NCBI GenBank assembly: GCA_965279565.1
Contig: OZ257249.1
Span: 2,604,001 to 2,668,000 of the forward strand
DNA from: Tagaea sp965279565
GTDB lineage: Bacteria; Pseudomonadota; Alphaproteobacteria; CACIAM-22H2
Reading direction: 5' to 3'
Length of the DNA: 64,000 nt
Below the pieces are notes generated by a model. It did no database searches. It had not been told where the DNA came from and worked only from the letters and a program-made list of their open reading frames with translations. The position numbers and the translations under genes were made by a program. Shown one piece after another: positions 1-8,208 of the stretch; position 1 is the first letter of the stretch, and every line of letters begins with the position of its first letter.

Positions 1-1
1 A

Positions 2-559
2 GCCTTCGCGATGGAAGTCGTCATGCGCATGCTGCGCATGGAGACGGTCCAGAAAGAGGTGCTCGACGATCTCGAGCGCGTGCTGCGCAACGAGTTCATG
101 TCGAACCTCGCCAAGACGAGCCGCAAGGACACACACGAACTGATGGCGGAAATCTTCAACTCGCTGGACCGCCAGACGGAAGCGCGCTTCACGACCGCGC
201 TGGAAGAACGAAACCGCGACAGTGCCGAGAAGATCAAGGCGCTGATGTTCAAGTTCGAGGATCTGGGGCGTCTCGACCCCGGCGGCGTGCAGACGCTGCT
301 GCGCGCGGTCGACAAGGGCAAGCTTGCCATCGCGATGAAGGGGGCGAACGAACAGGTGCGCGACCTGTTCTTCTCCAACATGTCCGAGCGCGCCGGCAAG
401 ATGCTGAAGGAAGAGATCGAGGCGCTGGGCCCCGTGCGCGGCAAGGACGTGGCCGAGGCGCAGACGGCGATGGTCAACGTCGCCAAGGAACTCGCCGCGA
501 AGGACGAGATCGTCCTGTCGAAGGGCGGCGCCGGCGGCGAGGACGACCTGATCTACTGA
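2..559 (+). CDS. fliG: Flagellar motor switch protein FliG, C-terminal part (5' end outside window)
   Basis: The reading frame is open from the first bases, so this is the last ~186 residues of a protein normally about 330-340 long. The visible part matches the middle and C-terminal FliG domains: a helix-rich segment with MEVVMRMLRMETVQKEVLDD, then a charged region around FKFEDLGRLDPGGVQTLLR and a torque-ridge-like segment with LFFSNMSERAGKMLKEEIEA. FliG sits on the cytoplasmic face of the MS ring, links FliF to FliM/FliN and contacts the stators. The apparent Met at base 11 is internal, because upstream codons in the same frame (Ala-Phe-Ala) continue the family alignment. No other flagellar gene is visible; the rest of the operon should lie to the left. 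Confidence 0.93.
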   Translation, partial: AFAMEVVMRMLRMETVQKEVLDDLERVLRNEFMSNLAKTSRKDTHELMAEIFNSLDRQTEARFTTALEERNRDSAEKIKALMFKFEDLGRLDPGGVQTLLRAVDKGKLAIAMKGANEQVRDLFFSNMSERAGKMLKEEIEALGPVRGKDVAEAQTAMVNVAKELAAKDEIVLSKGGAGGEDDLIY

Positions 560-857
560 TCATGTCGCCATGCCCTAGTTAGATTGTAGGGCGAGACAGA
601 ATTAGGTTACGACGTGCAACCGTAACCTATTTAAGCCGTTGATCCGGAACGCAGGTAACATGCAACACGCATTTTGCGCGGAATGTATTTTTCCGCCCGA
701 TCGTGGTGCGATTCCAATTCCTTGGAACCTGCAACCACGGCCGGATCGGTAACATGCCTATTCACCTGTCAAACAGCGCACGGCCGTAGTCACCTCGACC
801 AATGGTGTGATCATAGGTCGAGCGAGGAATAAATACAATCAAAAGTACTTATGTATT
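560..857. other. 298-bp intergenic region rich in small repeats
   Basis: No convincing ORF is seen between fliG and the convergent amidohydrolase. Several short structures occur: a 6-bp stem GCCCTA/TAGGGC (572-577/587-592), a perfect 9-bp stem TAGGTTACG/CGTAACCTA (603-611/621-629) followed by TTT, a 10-bp direct repeat GGTAACATGC at 654-663 and 748-757, a TTCCAA/TTGGAA stem (712-717/722-727) and a 7-bp CTCGACC/GGTCGAG repeat (794-800/816-822). The 603-629 stem could end fliG transcription and the 794-822 stem could end the minus-strand gene, but neither has a long T tract. It is clearly more AT-rich than the flanking genes. Confidence 0.5.
603..632 (+). terminator. Possible fliG transcription terminator (9-bp stem)
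   Basis: A perfect inverted repeat TAGGTTACG/CGTAACCTA with a 9-nt loop starts 44 bp after the fliG stop and is followed by only three T residues. The position fits a terminator; the short T tract makes an operator or a weak terminator possible as well. Confidence 0.35.
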
Positions 858-2354
858 CTACCCCTTCAGCACGAACCCGTAGCGCGCGAGGCTCGGGTCG
901 GCACCTTCGCGAAGATACGCCGCCTTGACCGCACTGACGGCGTCGGTCTCGAGCCCGGCCTTCTTCGCGTCGTACTTGTACATCTTGGCCGAGTTCTGCC
1001 CGAAGATCGCCGTCTTGATCGGGCCGTCTGCGGCACCCAGCGGTGCGAAGCCGTAGCGCTTCTGCATGTCCTCGGGAATCTCGAGCCGGCGCAGCGCCTC
1101 GATCTGCCACTGCGGGGCACCCGTCCAGATCGCGTCGGTGCCCCAGATCACGTGATCGACGCCCAGCCCCTTGACGAGGATGCCCATCATCGCCGCGCAC
1201 AGGCGCGGTTCGACGACGGTGCTCTGCGCGAAGATCTGGCCGAGATCGCCGTAGACGTTGGACACGCCGAACTTCGCGGGAATGTCGGCGAGATCACTGA
1301 CCCATTCGACCCGTCCGGTTTCCTCGAACTGGCGCATGCCGGCCCCGGCATTGCTGCCGGAACCCCAGCGATAGGCCGAATGGTAGATGACGAAGTTGAT
1401 CTGCGGCCAGTCCTTGGCCGCCTTGCCCACGTCGTCGACGCGCGCATAGGGCGTGAGGTGCGGGAACTGCGCCTCGACCGACGGCGGATAGAGGCCCTTG
1501 TGCACGCACACGATGTTGTGCCCGGCCTTCAGGAGCTTCTCGTAGAAGGGATAGAGGAGCTTCTCGTCGTCGAGCCGCCAGGGATGGCGCGCGAGATTCT
1601 TGTTCGTGTTGTCGCCGACCGTGTAGCCCTTCCACGAGTCCGGCTTGTTCAGCGCGATGTCCTCGTCGACCTTGTCGAGCCAGCCGGGCAGGCCCGGCAT
1701 GAAGATCGCGTGCGACAGGCACCGGCGCGAGCCGGCCGCCCCGTTGACCGTGTCGCGCGCGCGGCGCTTCATCTCGTTCGTCAGGAACCAGTCGCGCGGA
1801 TCCTCGGATCCCGATCCGCTGATCAGCGCCACCTTGGTGTCGCTGTCGAGGAAGACTTCCTTGAACCAGCTCGGATATTTGAGGTCGTCGAGCGTCTGGG
1901 GCTTTCCGGCGAGTGCGGGGTTCCAGCCGGCCTGTCCGACCGCCTCGCGCGCCCGCACGAATCCCTGCAGCCGCGTGTCGTCGCGCAGGAAGTGCGTGTG
2001 CACGTCCATGACGAACTGGCCGGCCAGCCCCTGCGCGCGCTGCTGCGCCACGTCGACGCTTGCCGCTTCCGCGCGGCCGACCTCGTAGAGCGGGCCGTAG
2101 ACCTCGTTCATCGCGACGAAGGCCGCCGCCATGCCGGCCGACGTCTTGAAGAACTGGCGCCGCGACAGCCTGTTCTTTGCACCAAGCTCGTCGCCGAGCG
2201 CTTCGAGGCGCGCCTGAACGCGCGCCTGCCGTTCGGTCTGGGCGACCGGCATGAATTCGTCGGAGGAGATCACCTGCGTTGGGATCGGCGTGCGGGCCGC
2301 GGCTGTTTCGGCCGGTACCAGTTGCGCCATTTCGGAATCGCTGAGCTGGGTCAT
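858..2354 (-). CDS. Tat-exported amidohydrolase (amidohydrolase_2 family)
   Basis: Predicted metal-dependent hydrolase or decarboxylase of the amidohydrolase-2 superfamily, 498 residues. Visible motifs are VMDVHTHF (the HxH metal pair), VIYHSAYRW, and a late Asp in VIWGTDAIW, the usual order for this fold. A twin-arginine motif (LSRRQFFKTSAG, RR at about residues 65-66) precedes a short hydrophobic stretch, so export by Tat is likely, although the n-region is unusually long. I chose the ATG at 2354 because GGAGGGG lies about 5 nt upstream; an in-frame ATG 24 codons earlier has no such support. Diverges from the aldo/keto reductase. The substrate cannot be read from sequence. Confidence 0.82.
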   Translation of the reverse strand: MTQLSDSEMAQLVPAETAAARTPIPTQVISSDEFMPVAQTERQARVQARLEALGDELGAKNRLSRRQFFKTSAGMAAAFVAMNEVYGPLYEVGRAEAASVDVAQQRAQGLAGQFVMDVHTHFLRDDTRLQGFVRAREAVGQAGWNPALAGKPQTLDDLKYPSWFKEVFLDSDTKVALISGSGSEDPRDWFLTNEMKRRARDTVNGAAGSRRCLSHAIFMPGLPGWLDKVDEDIALNKPDSWKGYTVGDNTNKNLARHPWRLDDEKLLYPFYEKLLKAGHNIVCVHKGLYPPSVEAQFPHLTPYARVDDVGKAAKDWPQINFVIYHSAYRWGSGSNAGAGMRQFEETGRVEWVSDLADIPAKFGVSNVYGDLGQIFAQSTVVEPRLCAAMMGILVKGLGVDHVIWGTDAIWTGAPQWQIEALRRLEIPEDMQKRYGFAPLGAADGPIKTAIFGQNSAKMYKYDAKKAGLETDAVSAVKAAYLREGADPSLARYGFVLKG

Positions 2355-2468
2355 CTGCCCCTCCGGCCGATTGCGGCAATTGCCTGCATTTCCTAAAATC
2401 CTGATACAGGTCGCGGAGGCGGTCAATCCGGCGAACGGTTACAGCCGGTGTTTTGCAGGGAGACGACG

Positions 2469-3314
2469 ATGGCCGGATTGGCGCGAACCGTTCAGCTGCC
2501 GGACGGCACCAAGGTGCCGGCATTCGGGCTCGGGACATGGCGGATGGGCGAAAGGCCCCAGACGCGCCAGGCGGAAGTGTCTTCGCTGCGCGCCGGCATC
2601 GATCTCGGCGTGCGCCTGATCGACACGGCGGAGATGTACGGCGAAGGCGAGGCCGAAGCGATCGTCGGCGAGGCGATCAAGGGCAGGCGCGACGCCATCC
2701 ATGTCGTGTCGAAGGTCTATCCGCACAACGCCAGCCGGGCAGGGGTCGTCGCCGCGTGCGAGCGGTCGCTCAAGCGGCTGGGCACCGACAGGCTCGATCT
2801 CTACCTGCTGCACTGGCGCGGCAGCCACAAGCTTGCCGATACGGTCTCGGGATTCGAGGCGCTGATGGAAGCGGGCAAGATCCGCGCCTGGGGTGTGAGC
2901 AATCTCGACGTCGAGGACATGGACGAGCTGCAGGGTGTGGCCGGTGGGAAGGCCTGTGCGGCCAATCAGGTCCTCTACAATCTTGCCCGCCGCGGCATCG
3001 AGGCGGGGCTGCTTTCCTGGTGCCGGGCGCGACGCATGCCGATCATGGCGTATTCGCCCCTCGATCAGGCACGGATCCCGGGTGCGCCGGGACTTGCGGC
3101 GGTCGCGAAACGCCACGGCGCCACGCCCGCCCAGATCATGCTTGCCTGGGTGGCACGCCATCCCGATGCGATCGTCATTCCGAAGGCCACGCGGCCGGAA
3201 CATCTGCGCGCGAACATCGCGGCAATGGATCTGGCGCTGACGGCGGAGGATCTCGCCGATCTCGATCGTGCATTCCCGCCGCCGAAGCGGCGGGCCGCGC
3301 TCGAGATGCTCTAG
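2469..3314 (+). CDS. Aldo/keto reductase
   Basis: NADPH-dependent aldo/keto reductase family, 281 residues, cytosolic (beta/alpha)8 barrel. The catalytic tetrad is readable: Asp and Tyr in LIDTAEMYGEG, Lys in HVVSKVYPHN and His in LYLLHWRGS. The cofactor end carries IPKATRPEHLRAN, the phosphate-binding segment. The start at 2469 has AGGGAG at a good distance; an in-frame ATG 7 codons upstream is less likely. It closely resembles DkgA/YafB-type reductases of small carbonyls, but the physiological substrate is unknown. It ends 3 bp from the convergent rpoH stop. Confidence 0.88.
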   Translation: MAGLARTVQLPDGTKVPAFGLGTWRMGERPQTRQAEVSSLRAGIDLGVRLIDTAEMYGEGEAEAIVGEAIKGRRDAIHVVSKVYPHNASRAGVVAACERSLKRLGTDRLDLYLLHWRGSHKLADTVSGFEALMEAGKIRAWGVSNLDVEDMDELQGVAGGKACAANQVLYNLARRGIEAGLLSWCRARRMPIMAYSPLDQARIPGAPGLAAVAKRHGATPAQIMLAWVARHPDAIVIPKATRPEHLRANIAAMDLALTAEDLADLDRAFPPPKRRAALEML

Positions 3315-3317
3315 GAT

Positions 3318-4229
3318 CTAGGCGTTCGCCGGCGCCTGTTCGCGGGCAAGTTCGCGCGTACGGGCCTGGAGCTTGGCCAGTGCGCGTTCCTCGAGCTGGC
3401 GCACACGCTCGCGGCTGACGCCGAAGCGCTTGGAAAGCTCTTCCAGCGTTTCCGGTTCCTCGCACAGGTTGCGCGCGCGCACGATCTCGCGCTCGCGCTC
3501 GTCGAGGGTCAGCAGCGCGCGTTCCACCAGATTGCGCTGCCAGCGGCGCTCGTCGTCGGCCAGCACCTGGCTTTCGACGTCGGCGTTCGGATCGGCGATC
3601 TCGGTCGGCAGCATCTCGCCGTTGCCGGTGCGTATCGGGGCGTCGATCGGCACGACGGCGCCGCGGGCGGCGACCTCGATCTCGATAACGTCCTTCTCGC
3701 CCAGATGCGTCGCCTTGGCGATCTTCGTCACGTCCGCCTGCGTCAGGCGCGTGTCGGAATCGATGCCGAGCTTGCGCTTGACCGAGTTCAGGCTGAACAG
3801 CAGCTTCTTGCGCGCGACGGCCGTACCGATCGTGACCATCGACCACGAGCTCAGGACGAATTCCTGGATCGCAGCCTTGATCCACCACATCGCATAGGTC
3901 GACAGGCGCACGCCGCGCTCCGGGTCGAAGCGCTTGACCGCATGCATGAGGCCGATATTGCCCTCCGCGATCAGGTCGGGAACGGGCAGGCCATAGCCGC
4001 GGTACTTCCACGCCATCTTCACGACGAGGCGCAGGTGGCTGGTAACGAGCTTGTGGGCGGCGTCGACATCCTGATTGTCGCGCCAGGCGCGGCCAAGGGC
4101 GCGCTCTTCCTCGGGCTCGAGCATGGGGAAGCGCTGGATCTCGGCCAGATAACGGCCCAGTTCCGCGCGGACGGAATTGCGGGGGATCGAAACGGCCGGC
4201 AGTTCGGCCGAAGTAGCGGCGTACGACAT
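3318..4229 (-). CDS. rpoH: RNA polymerase sigma-32 factor (heat-shock sigma, RpoH)
   Basis: 303-residue sigma-70-family factor directing heat-shock transcription. Region 1.2/2.1 begins near residue 25 (LGRYLAEIQRFPMLEPEEE). Region 2 covers about 60-120, including GYGLPVPDLIAEGNIGLMHA and the -10 recognition helix TYAMWWIKAAIQEFVL. A variant of the RpoH box follows (KKLLFSLNSVKRKL, 141-154). Region 4 has the helix-turn-helix ETLEELSKRFGVSRERVRQL near 270. Length and motif order are typical of alphaproteobacterial RpoH. A GGAGG-like site lies just upstream of the start. The intergenic region to the next gene holds a 7-bp inverted repeat. Alphaproteobacteria often carry two rpoH paralogues; which one this is cannot be told. 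Confidence 0.92.
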   Translation of the reverse strand: MSYAATSAELPAVSIPRNSVRAELGRYLAEIQRFPMLEPEEERALGRAWRDNQDVDAAHKLVTSHLRLVVKMAWKYRGYGLPVPDLIAEGNIGLMHAVKRFDPERGVRLSTYAMWWIKAAIQEFVLSSWSMVTIGTAVARKKLLFSLNSVKRKLGIDSDTRLTQADVTKIAKATHLGEKDVIEIEVAARGAVVPIDAPIRTGNGEMLPTEIADPNADVESQVLADDERRWQRNLVERALLTLDEREREIVRARNLCEEPETLEELSKRFGVSRERVRQLEERALAKLQARTRELAREQAPANA

Positions 4230-4289
4230 GGATCACCCTCCTTGAGGCTTGATCGTCGGGCTTGTCCGGACCCCATCTGGGCATCCGAT

Positions 4290-4316
4290 AAAGACCAAAG
4301 TAAGGCGTCGGTCTTT
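4290..4316 (-). promoter_or_regulatory. Inverted repeat between the sigma-54 regulator and rpoH
   Basis: AAAGACC (4290-4296) and GGTCTTT (4310-4316) form a perfect 7-bp inverted repeat with a 13-nt spacer. It lies about 60 bp upstream of rpoH and about 90 bp beyond the end of the upstream regulator. It could be a weak terminator for the latter or an operator for rpoH; the sequence alone does not decide. Confidence 0.3.
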
Positions 4317-4407
4317 GTTAATCAAGGTTAATGGAGCGGGAAATCGACGCCGGGAACAAGTACTTGAATACCATGGAAAATCGCCGATCGGACAACGTGA
4401 TCGACGG

Positions 4408-5376
4408 TCACGCGCCCCGGTCGAGCGCTTCCCAGGCCTGTTTTTTCCGGTAGATCGTCGACGGGCTGATCTCGAGGAAGGCGGCCGCGCGCGGGATATT
4501 GCCGTCGCATGCGGCGATCGCGGCCTCGATGATCTCGCGCTCCGAGATCCAGAGCGGGCGGATGCGCGGCTTGCCGCTCGATGTTGTCGTCGCGGGATCG
4601 TCGTCGATGGGTGCGGGCTTGACGATGGTCGGAACGCCGGACCCGCGCGTGTTCTCGCTGATGTGGCGCGGCAGCATGTCGAGGCGCACGGCCTCGCCGT
4701 CGTGCAGCACGACGATCGAGCGCATGACGTTCTCGATCTCGCGCACGTTGCCGGGCCATGCGTAGGTCCGCAGCGCGTATTCGGCGTCCGGTGCGATGTC
4801 GCGGAAGCCCTTGCCCTCGTCCTTGGCGAAGCGCTGCAGCGCGTGGCGCGCGAGCAGGACGGCGTCGTCCTCGCGCTCGCGCACGGGCGGGAGCTGGACC
4901 GGGATCACGTGCAGGCGGAAGAACAGGTCCTCGCGCAGACGGCCGAGCTTCACTTCCTGGCGTGCCTCGCGGGTCGACGAGCAGACGAGGCGGACATCAG
5001 TGGCTTCGTTGACGCCACCGCCCATCGGCTCGACAATTCCGGTTTCGAGGAACCGCAGAAGCTTGCTCTGCAGGCCGGCATCCATGTCGCCGACTTCCTC
5101 GAGGAACAGCGTGCCGCCGTTCGCGCGCGCAAGCGCGCCCTTCTTGTCTTCGGTGGCACCGTTGAAAGCACCCTTCCGGTGCCCGAAGAGTTCGCTTTCG
5201 AGCGATTCGCGCGGCAGGGCCGCGCAGGAAACGGCGACGAACGGGCCGGCCGCGCGCGTCGACCGGCGATGGATCGCGTCGGCGCAGACTTCCTTGCCGG
5301 TGCCGCTTTCGCCGCTGACATAGATCGGCGCCTGGCTGGGTGCCGCGCTGTCGACGATCCGGTAGACGCGCTGCAT
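4408..5376 (-). CDS. Sigma-54 activator AAA+ and Fis-type DNA-binding part of an interrupted response regulator
   Basis: 322 codons encoding the AAA+ domain and C-terminal Fis-like helix-turn-helix of a LuxO/NtrC-type regulator. Walker A is GESGTGKE (22-29), the arginine-finger segment GRLREDLFFRL is intact, and the HTH is near the end (CDGNIPRAAAFLEISPSTIY). Two hallmark motifs deviate: the sigma-54-contacting GAFTGA is GAFNGA (69-74) and the Walker B region reads FLEEVGDM instead of FLDEIGxM. The ORF lies in the same frame as the receiver ORF just upstream and is separated only by a TAA at 5431-5433. The codons between TAA and this ATG (starting ESEFGRNRYFGF) continue the domain. No Shine-Dalgarno precedes the ATG, so independent translation is doubtful. 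Likely a decaying gene or a sequencing error. Confidence 0.75.
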   Translation of the reverse strand: MQRVYRIVDSAAPSQAPIYVSGESGTGKEVCADAIHRRSTRAAGPFVAVSCAALPRESLESELFGHRKGAFNGATEDKKGALARANGGTLFLEEVGDMDAGLQSKLLRFLETGIVEPMGGGVNEATDVRLVCSSTREARQEVKLGRLREDLFFRLHVIPVQLPPVREREDDAVLLARHALQRFAKDEGKGFRDIAPDAEYALRTYAWPGNVREIENVMRSIVVLHDGEAVRLDMLPRHISENTRGSGVPTIVKPAPIDDDPATTTSSGKPRIRPLWISEREIIEAAIAACDGNIPRAAAFLEISPSTIYRKKQAWEALDRGA

Positions 5377-5430
5377 GGCAAGCGACGCGCCGACGAACCC
5401 GAAATAGCGGTTCCTTCCGAATTCCGACTC

Positions 5431-5433
5431 TTA
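5431..5433 (-). other. In-frame TAA splitting receiver from AAA+ domain
   Basis: Read on the minus strand the codons run ACG TAA GAG TCG GAA, giving Thr-stop-Glu-Ser-Glu. The receiver frame before and the AAA+ frame after are identical (start coordinates differ by a multiple of three), so no frameshift is needed. One substitution in a Tyr, Lys, Gln or Glu codon would explain it. Confidence 0.85.
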
Positions 5434-5868
5434 CGTGTCGACCGCCGTGCGCAGCCGGCGGCGCTCCATGGCGTTGCGCATCGTCACGAGCAGACGGTCG
5501 CGTGCGAACGGCTTGACGATGAAGTCGAAGGCGCCTTCGCGCATCGCCTCGACCGCGACGGCGAGCGTACCCGTCGCCGTCACGACCAGGGTTTCGAGCG
5601 GCAGGCTCTGCCGGCGGATTTCCTTGAGGACCGACAGCCCGTTTCCGTCCGGGAGATTGAGGTCGAGCACCACGGCATCGAATGGCTCGGAGCCAAGCAG
5701 CCCCAGCGCCCTCGCCACGGTCCCGGCGACCTTGACCCTGTAGTCGGCAGACCGGAGGTATTCCTCGTAGAGGGCAGCCGTCGCCTCGGAGTCCTCGACG
5801 ACCAGAATGGCCGGTGAAGAACGCGTCGCGGCCTTGATTTCGCTTGCTGTGGGTAAAACTTCCGTCAT
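5431..5868 (-). CDS. Receiver domain, N-terminal part of the interrupted sigma-54 response regulator
   Basis: 145-residue CheY-like receiver. Acidic pocket residues are at 25-26 (VVED), the phospho-acceptor is Asp69 (VVLDLNLPDGNG), the switch Thr lies in VVTATG (97-100) and the conserved Lys is 119 (IVKPF). The ATG at 5868 was chosen over an earlier in-frame ATG at 6006, because the receiver fold starts about 20 residues after it and a short GGGG lies upstream. A stop codon ends the ORF exactly where the linker to the AAA+ domain should begin. If functional alone it would be a single-domain receiver. Divergent from livH; no partner kinase is adjacent. Confidence 0.78.
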   Translation of the reverse strand: MTEVLPTASEIKAATRSSPAILVVEDSEATAALYEEYLRSADYRVKVAGTVARALGLLGSEPFDAVVLDLNLPDGNGLSVLKEIRRQSLPLETLVVTATGTLAVAVEAMREGAFDFIVKPFARDRLLVTMRNAMERRRLRTAVDT

Positions 5869-5927
5869 CGCCCCAAGTATGTCCGGGGCGGGACCGCCGA
5901 CGCAAGCGGTTAACGTCGGCGCGCCCC

Positions 5928-5957
5928 GCACAAAGGACTTCCATTGCAAATTTGTGC
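5928..5957. promoter_or_regulatory. Inverted repeat in the livH / response-regulator divergent region
   Basis: GCACAAA (5928-5934) and TTTGTGC (5951-5957) form a perfect 7-bp inverted repeat, and the right half overlaps the palindrome CAAATTTG (5947-5954). It lies about 75-105 bp upstream of the livH start, a plausible operator position. No specific regulator is indicated. Confidence 0.3.
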
Positions 5958-6032
5958 CGACTAAGGTCTGGCCAACGAGAAAATGCGGAACAGGTACATA
6001 GTCCAATTCGGGGTTTCAGCGGGGCTGGACGG

Positions 6033-6947
6033 GTGGAGTACTTCCTACAACAGTTGATCAACGGGCTTACGCTCGGTGCGATCTACGGTTTGATCGCGAT
6101 CGGCTACACGATGGTCTACGGGATCATCGGGATGATCAACTTCGCCCACGGCGAAGTCTACATGATCGGGGCGTTCATCTCGGTCATCACCTTCACGATC
6201 CTGGGGCCGTTCGGTTTCGCGAGCCCGGTCCTGGCGATCATCGTCGTCCTGATCGTCGCACTCGTCTTCACGTCGGTCTACGGATGGACGGTCGAGCGGA
6301 TCGCCTACCGGCCGCTGCGCGGCTCGTTCCGCCTGGCGCCGCTGATCTCGGCGATCGGCGTGTCGATCTTCCTGCAGAACTACGTGCACATGCTTCAGGG
6401 CGCCAAGATGAAGCCGGTGCAGCCGGTCGTGCGCGGCGGCTTCGTGCTCGCCGAGGAAGCCGGGTTCGTCGTCCAGATCACGTATCTCCAGATCGGCATC
6501 ATCGCCGCCACGCTCGTGCTGATGGCCGGCTTTACGCTGCTGATCCAGCGCACCTCGCTTGGCCGTTCGCAGCGCGCGTGCGAGCAGGACCGCAAGATGG
6601 CTGCACTGCTCGGCGTGAACGTGGACCGGACAATCTCGCTGACCTTCGTGATGGGAGCAGCACTCGCCGCCGTCGCGGGGCTGATCTTCACGCTCTATTA
6701 CGGCGCGGTCGATTTCTTCATCGGGTTCCTCGCCGGCCTCAAGGCGTTCACCGCGGCGGTGCTTGGCGGGATCGGGTCGCTGCCGGGTGCGATGCTCGGC
6801 GGCGTGCTGATCGGCCTGATCGAGGCGTTCTGGTCGGCGCATTTCCCGATCGCCTACAAGGACGTCGCCGTGTTCGGCATTCTCGTCATCGTCCTGATTT
6901 TCCGTCCGACCGGCCTGCTCGGCCGTCCGGACATCGAGAAGGTCTGA
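6033..6947 (+). CDS. livH: Branched-chain amino acid ABC transporter permease LivH
   Basis: 304-residue inner-membrane permease of the LivH family, with about eight hydrophobic segments starting at LINGLTLGAIYGLIAIGYTM and the family motif GMINFAHGEVYMIGA. The EAA-like cytoplasmic loop is near LGRSQRACEQDRKMAALLGV. GTG at 6033 is taken as start, since VEYFLQQ is where LivH proteins begin and GCGGGG lies upstream; the frame stays open further left without homology. First gene of livHMGF plus a small membrane gene and a binding protein, all on the plus strand with minimal spacing. The substrate class is inferred to be hydrophobic amino acids, but amides and similar compounds are also carried by this family. 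Confidence 0.9.
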   Translation: MEYFLQQLINGLTLGAIYGLIAIGYTMVYGIIGMINFAHGEVYMIGAFISVITFTILGPFGFASPVLAIIVVLIVALVFTSVYGWTVERIAYRPLRGSFRLAPLISAIGVSIFLQNYVHMLQGAKMKPVQPVVRGGFVLAEEAGFVVQITYLQIGIIAATLVLMAGFTLLIQRTSLGRSQRACEQDRKMAALLGVNVDRTISLTFVMGAALAAVAGLIFTLYYGAVDFFIGFLAGLKAFTAAVLGGIGSLPGAMLGGVLIGLIEAFWSAHFPIAYKDVAVFGILVIVLIFRPTGLLGRPDIEKV

Positions 6948-6951
6948 GCGC

Positions 6952-8208
6952 ATGGACGGCGCAAAGGTCGGGAATGCGTTGAAAGAGGCCGGCCTTGCGG
7001 CCCTTGTGGCGCTCCTGCTCGCCGTGCCGCTGATCGGGTTCCGGCTGACCGAAGGGCTTCAGGGTCTCGGCATCGAGACGCGCTTCGACTGGGTCGCGTG
7101 GGGCGTGGGTCTCGTGTTCTTCGGCCGTCTCGGTCTTGCACTGTCGCGCGGCTCGCGCGGCGACGTTCTCGGGCGCCTGCCGGCGATGCCGAAATTCCCC
7201 GCCGGGACGGGGCGGACGATCGCCGGCCTGCTGCTGCTGCTCGCCATCGCGATGCCGCTGCTGCCGGTCGCCGACCGCTACATGGTCGAGATCGCGATCA
7301 CCGTGCTGATCTACGTGATGCTCGGCTGGGGGCTGAACATCGTCGTCGGGCTCGCCGGGCTGCTCGATCTGGGCTACGTCGCGTTCTACGCGGTCGGCGC
7401 CTATACCTACGCGCTGCTCGCGATCAATTTCGACATCTCGTTCTGGCTCTGCCTGCCGATCGCGGGCCTCTTCGCGGCGATCTTCGGCGTCATCCTCGGA
7501 TTTCCCGTCCTGCGCCTGCGCGGCGACTACCTCGCCATCGTCACGCTGGGCTTCGGCGAGATGATCCGGATCGTGCTGCTCAACTGGAAGGAATTTTCCG
7601 GTGGCCCCAACGGGATTTCGTCGATCCCGCGGCCGGACTTCTTCGGCTTTCCCTTCGCGCGCGAGGGCGAGCCGGGCCAGACCACGTTCCACGAACTGTT
7701 CGGGCTGGAGTTCAGCCCGATGCACCGAATCATCTTCCTCTATTATCTCATCCTTATCCTCGCGCTGCTGACCAACTGGTTCACGCTGCGCATGCGCCGG
7801 CTGCCGGTCGGGCGCGCGTGGGAAGCGCTGCGCGAGGACGAGATCGCGTGCCGAGCACTCGGGATCAACCCGACGAACGTCAAGCTTTCCGCCTTTGCAC
7901 TTGGCGCCATGTTCGGCGGCTTCGCGGGCGCCTTCTTCGCCACAAGGCAGGGCTTCATCAGCCCCGAAAGCTTCTCGTTCATCGAGAGCGCCGTCATCCT
8001 CGCGATCGTGGTCCTTGGCGGCATGGGCAGCCAGATGGGCGTGGTCATCGCGGCGGCCTTCCTAATCCTGGTGCCGGAACTGCTGCGCGATTTCTCGCAG
8101 TACCGGATGGTGCTGTTCGGCATGGCGATGGTGCTGATCATGCTGTGGCGCCCGCAGGGCCTCGTCGCGCACCGCGCGCCCAGTGCACGGCTGGAGGCGG
8201 GCACATGA
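6952..8208 (+). CDS. livM: Branched-chain amino acid ABC transporter permease LivM
   Basis: 418-residue permease, longer than minimal LivM because of an N-terminal extension with two hydrophobic segments (LAALVALLLAVPLIG and a second near residue 45), as in E. coli-type LivM. The core has GLNIVVGLAGLLDLGYVAFY and GDYLAIVTLGFGEMIRIVLL, the conserved permease motifs, followed by the EAA loop LREDEIACRALGINPTNVKL. Starts 4 bp after livH and overlaps livG by the ATGA motif, so the permease pair is translated together. Forms the second half of the transmembrane channel with LivH. Confidence 0.9.
   Translation: MDGAKVGNALKEAGLAALVALLLAVPLIGFRLTEGLQGLGIETRFDWVAWGVGLVFFGRLGLALSRGSRGDVLGRLPAMPKFPAGTGRTIAGLLLLLAIAMPLLPVADRYMVEIAITVLIYVMLGWGLNIVVGLAGLLDLGYVAFYAVGAYTYALLAINFDISFWLCLPIAGLFAAIFGVILGFPVLRLRGDYLAIVTLGFGEMIRIVLLNWKEFSGGPNGISSIPRPDFFGFPFAREGEPGQTTFHELFGLEFSPMHRIIFLYYLILILALLTNWFTLRMRRLPVGRAWEALREDEIACRALGINPTNVKLSAFALGAMFGGFAGAFFATRQGFISPESFSFIESAVILAIVVLGGMGSQMGVVIAAAFLILVPELLRDFSQYRMVLFGMAMVLIMLWRPQGLVAHRAPSARLEAGT

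Noticed and set aside
807..2396. Plus-strand ORF of 529 codons
   Set aside because: Antisense to the amidohydrolase, whose metal motifs and ribosome site are clear.
5869..6006. Longer N-terminus for the receiver protein (start at 6006)
   Set aside because: The extra 46 residues have no receiver homology and lie in the livH promoter region.
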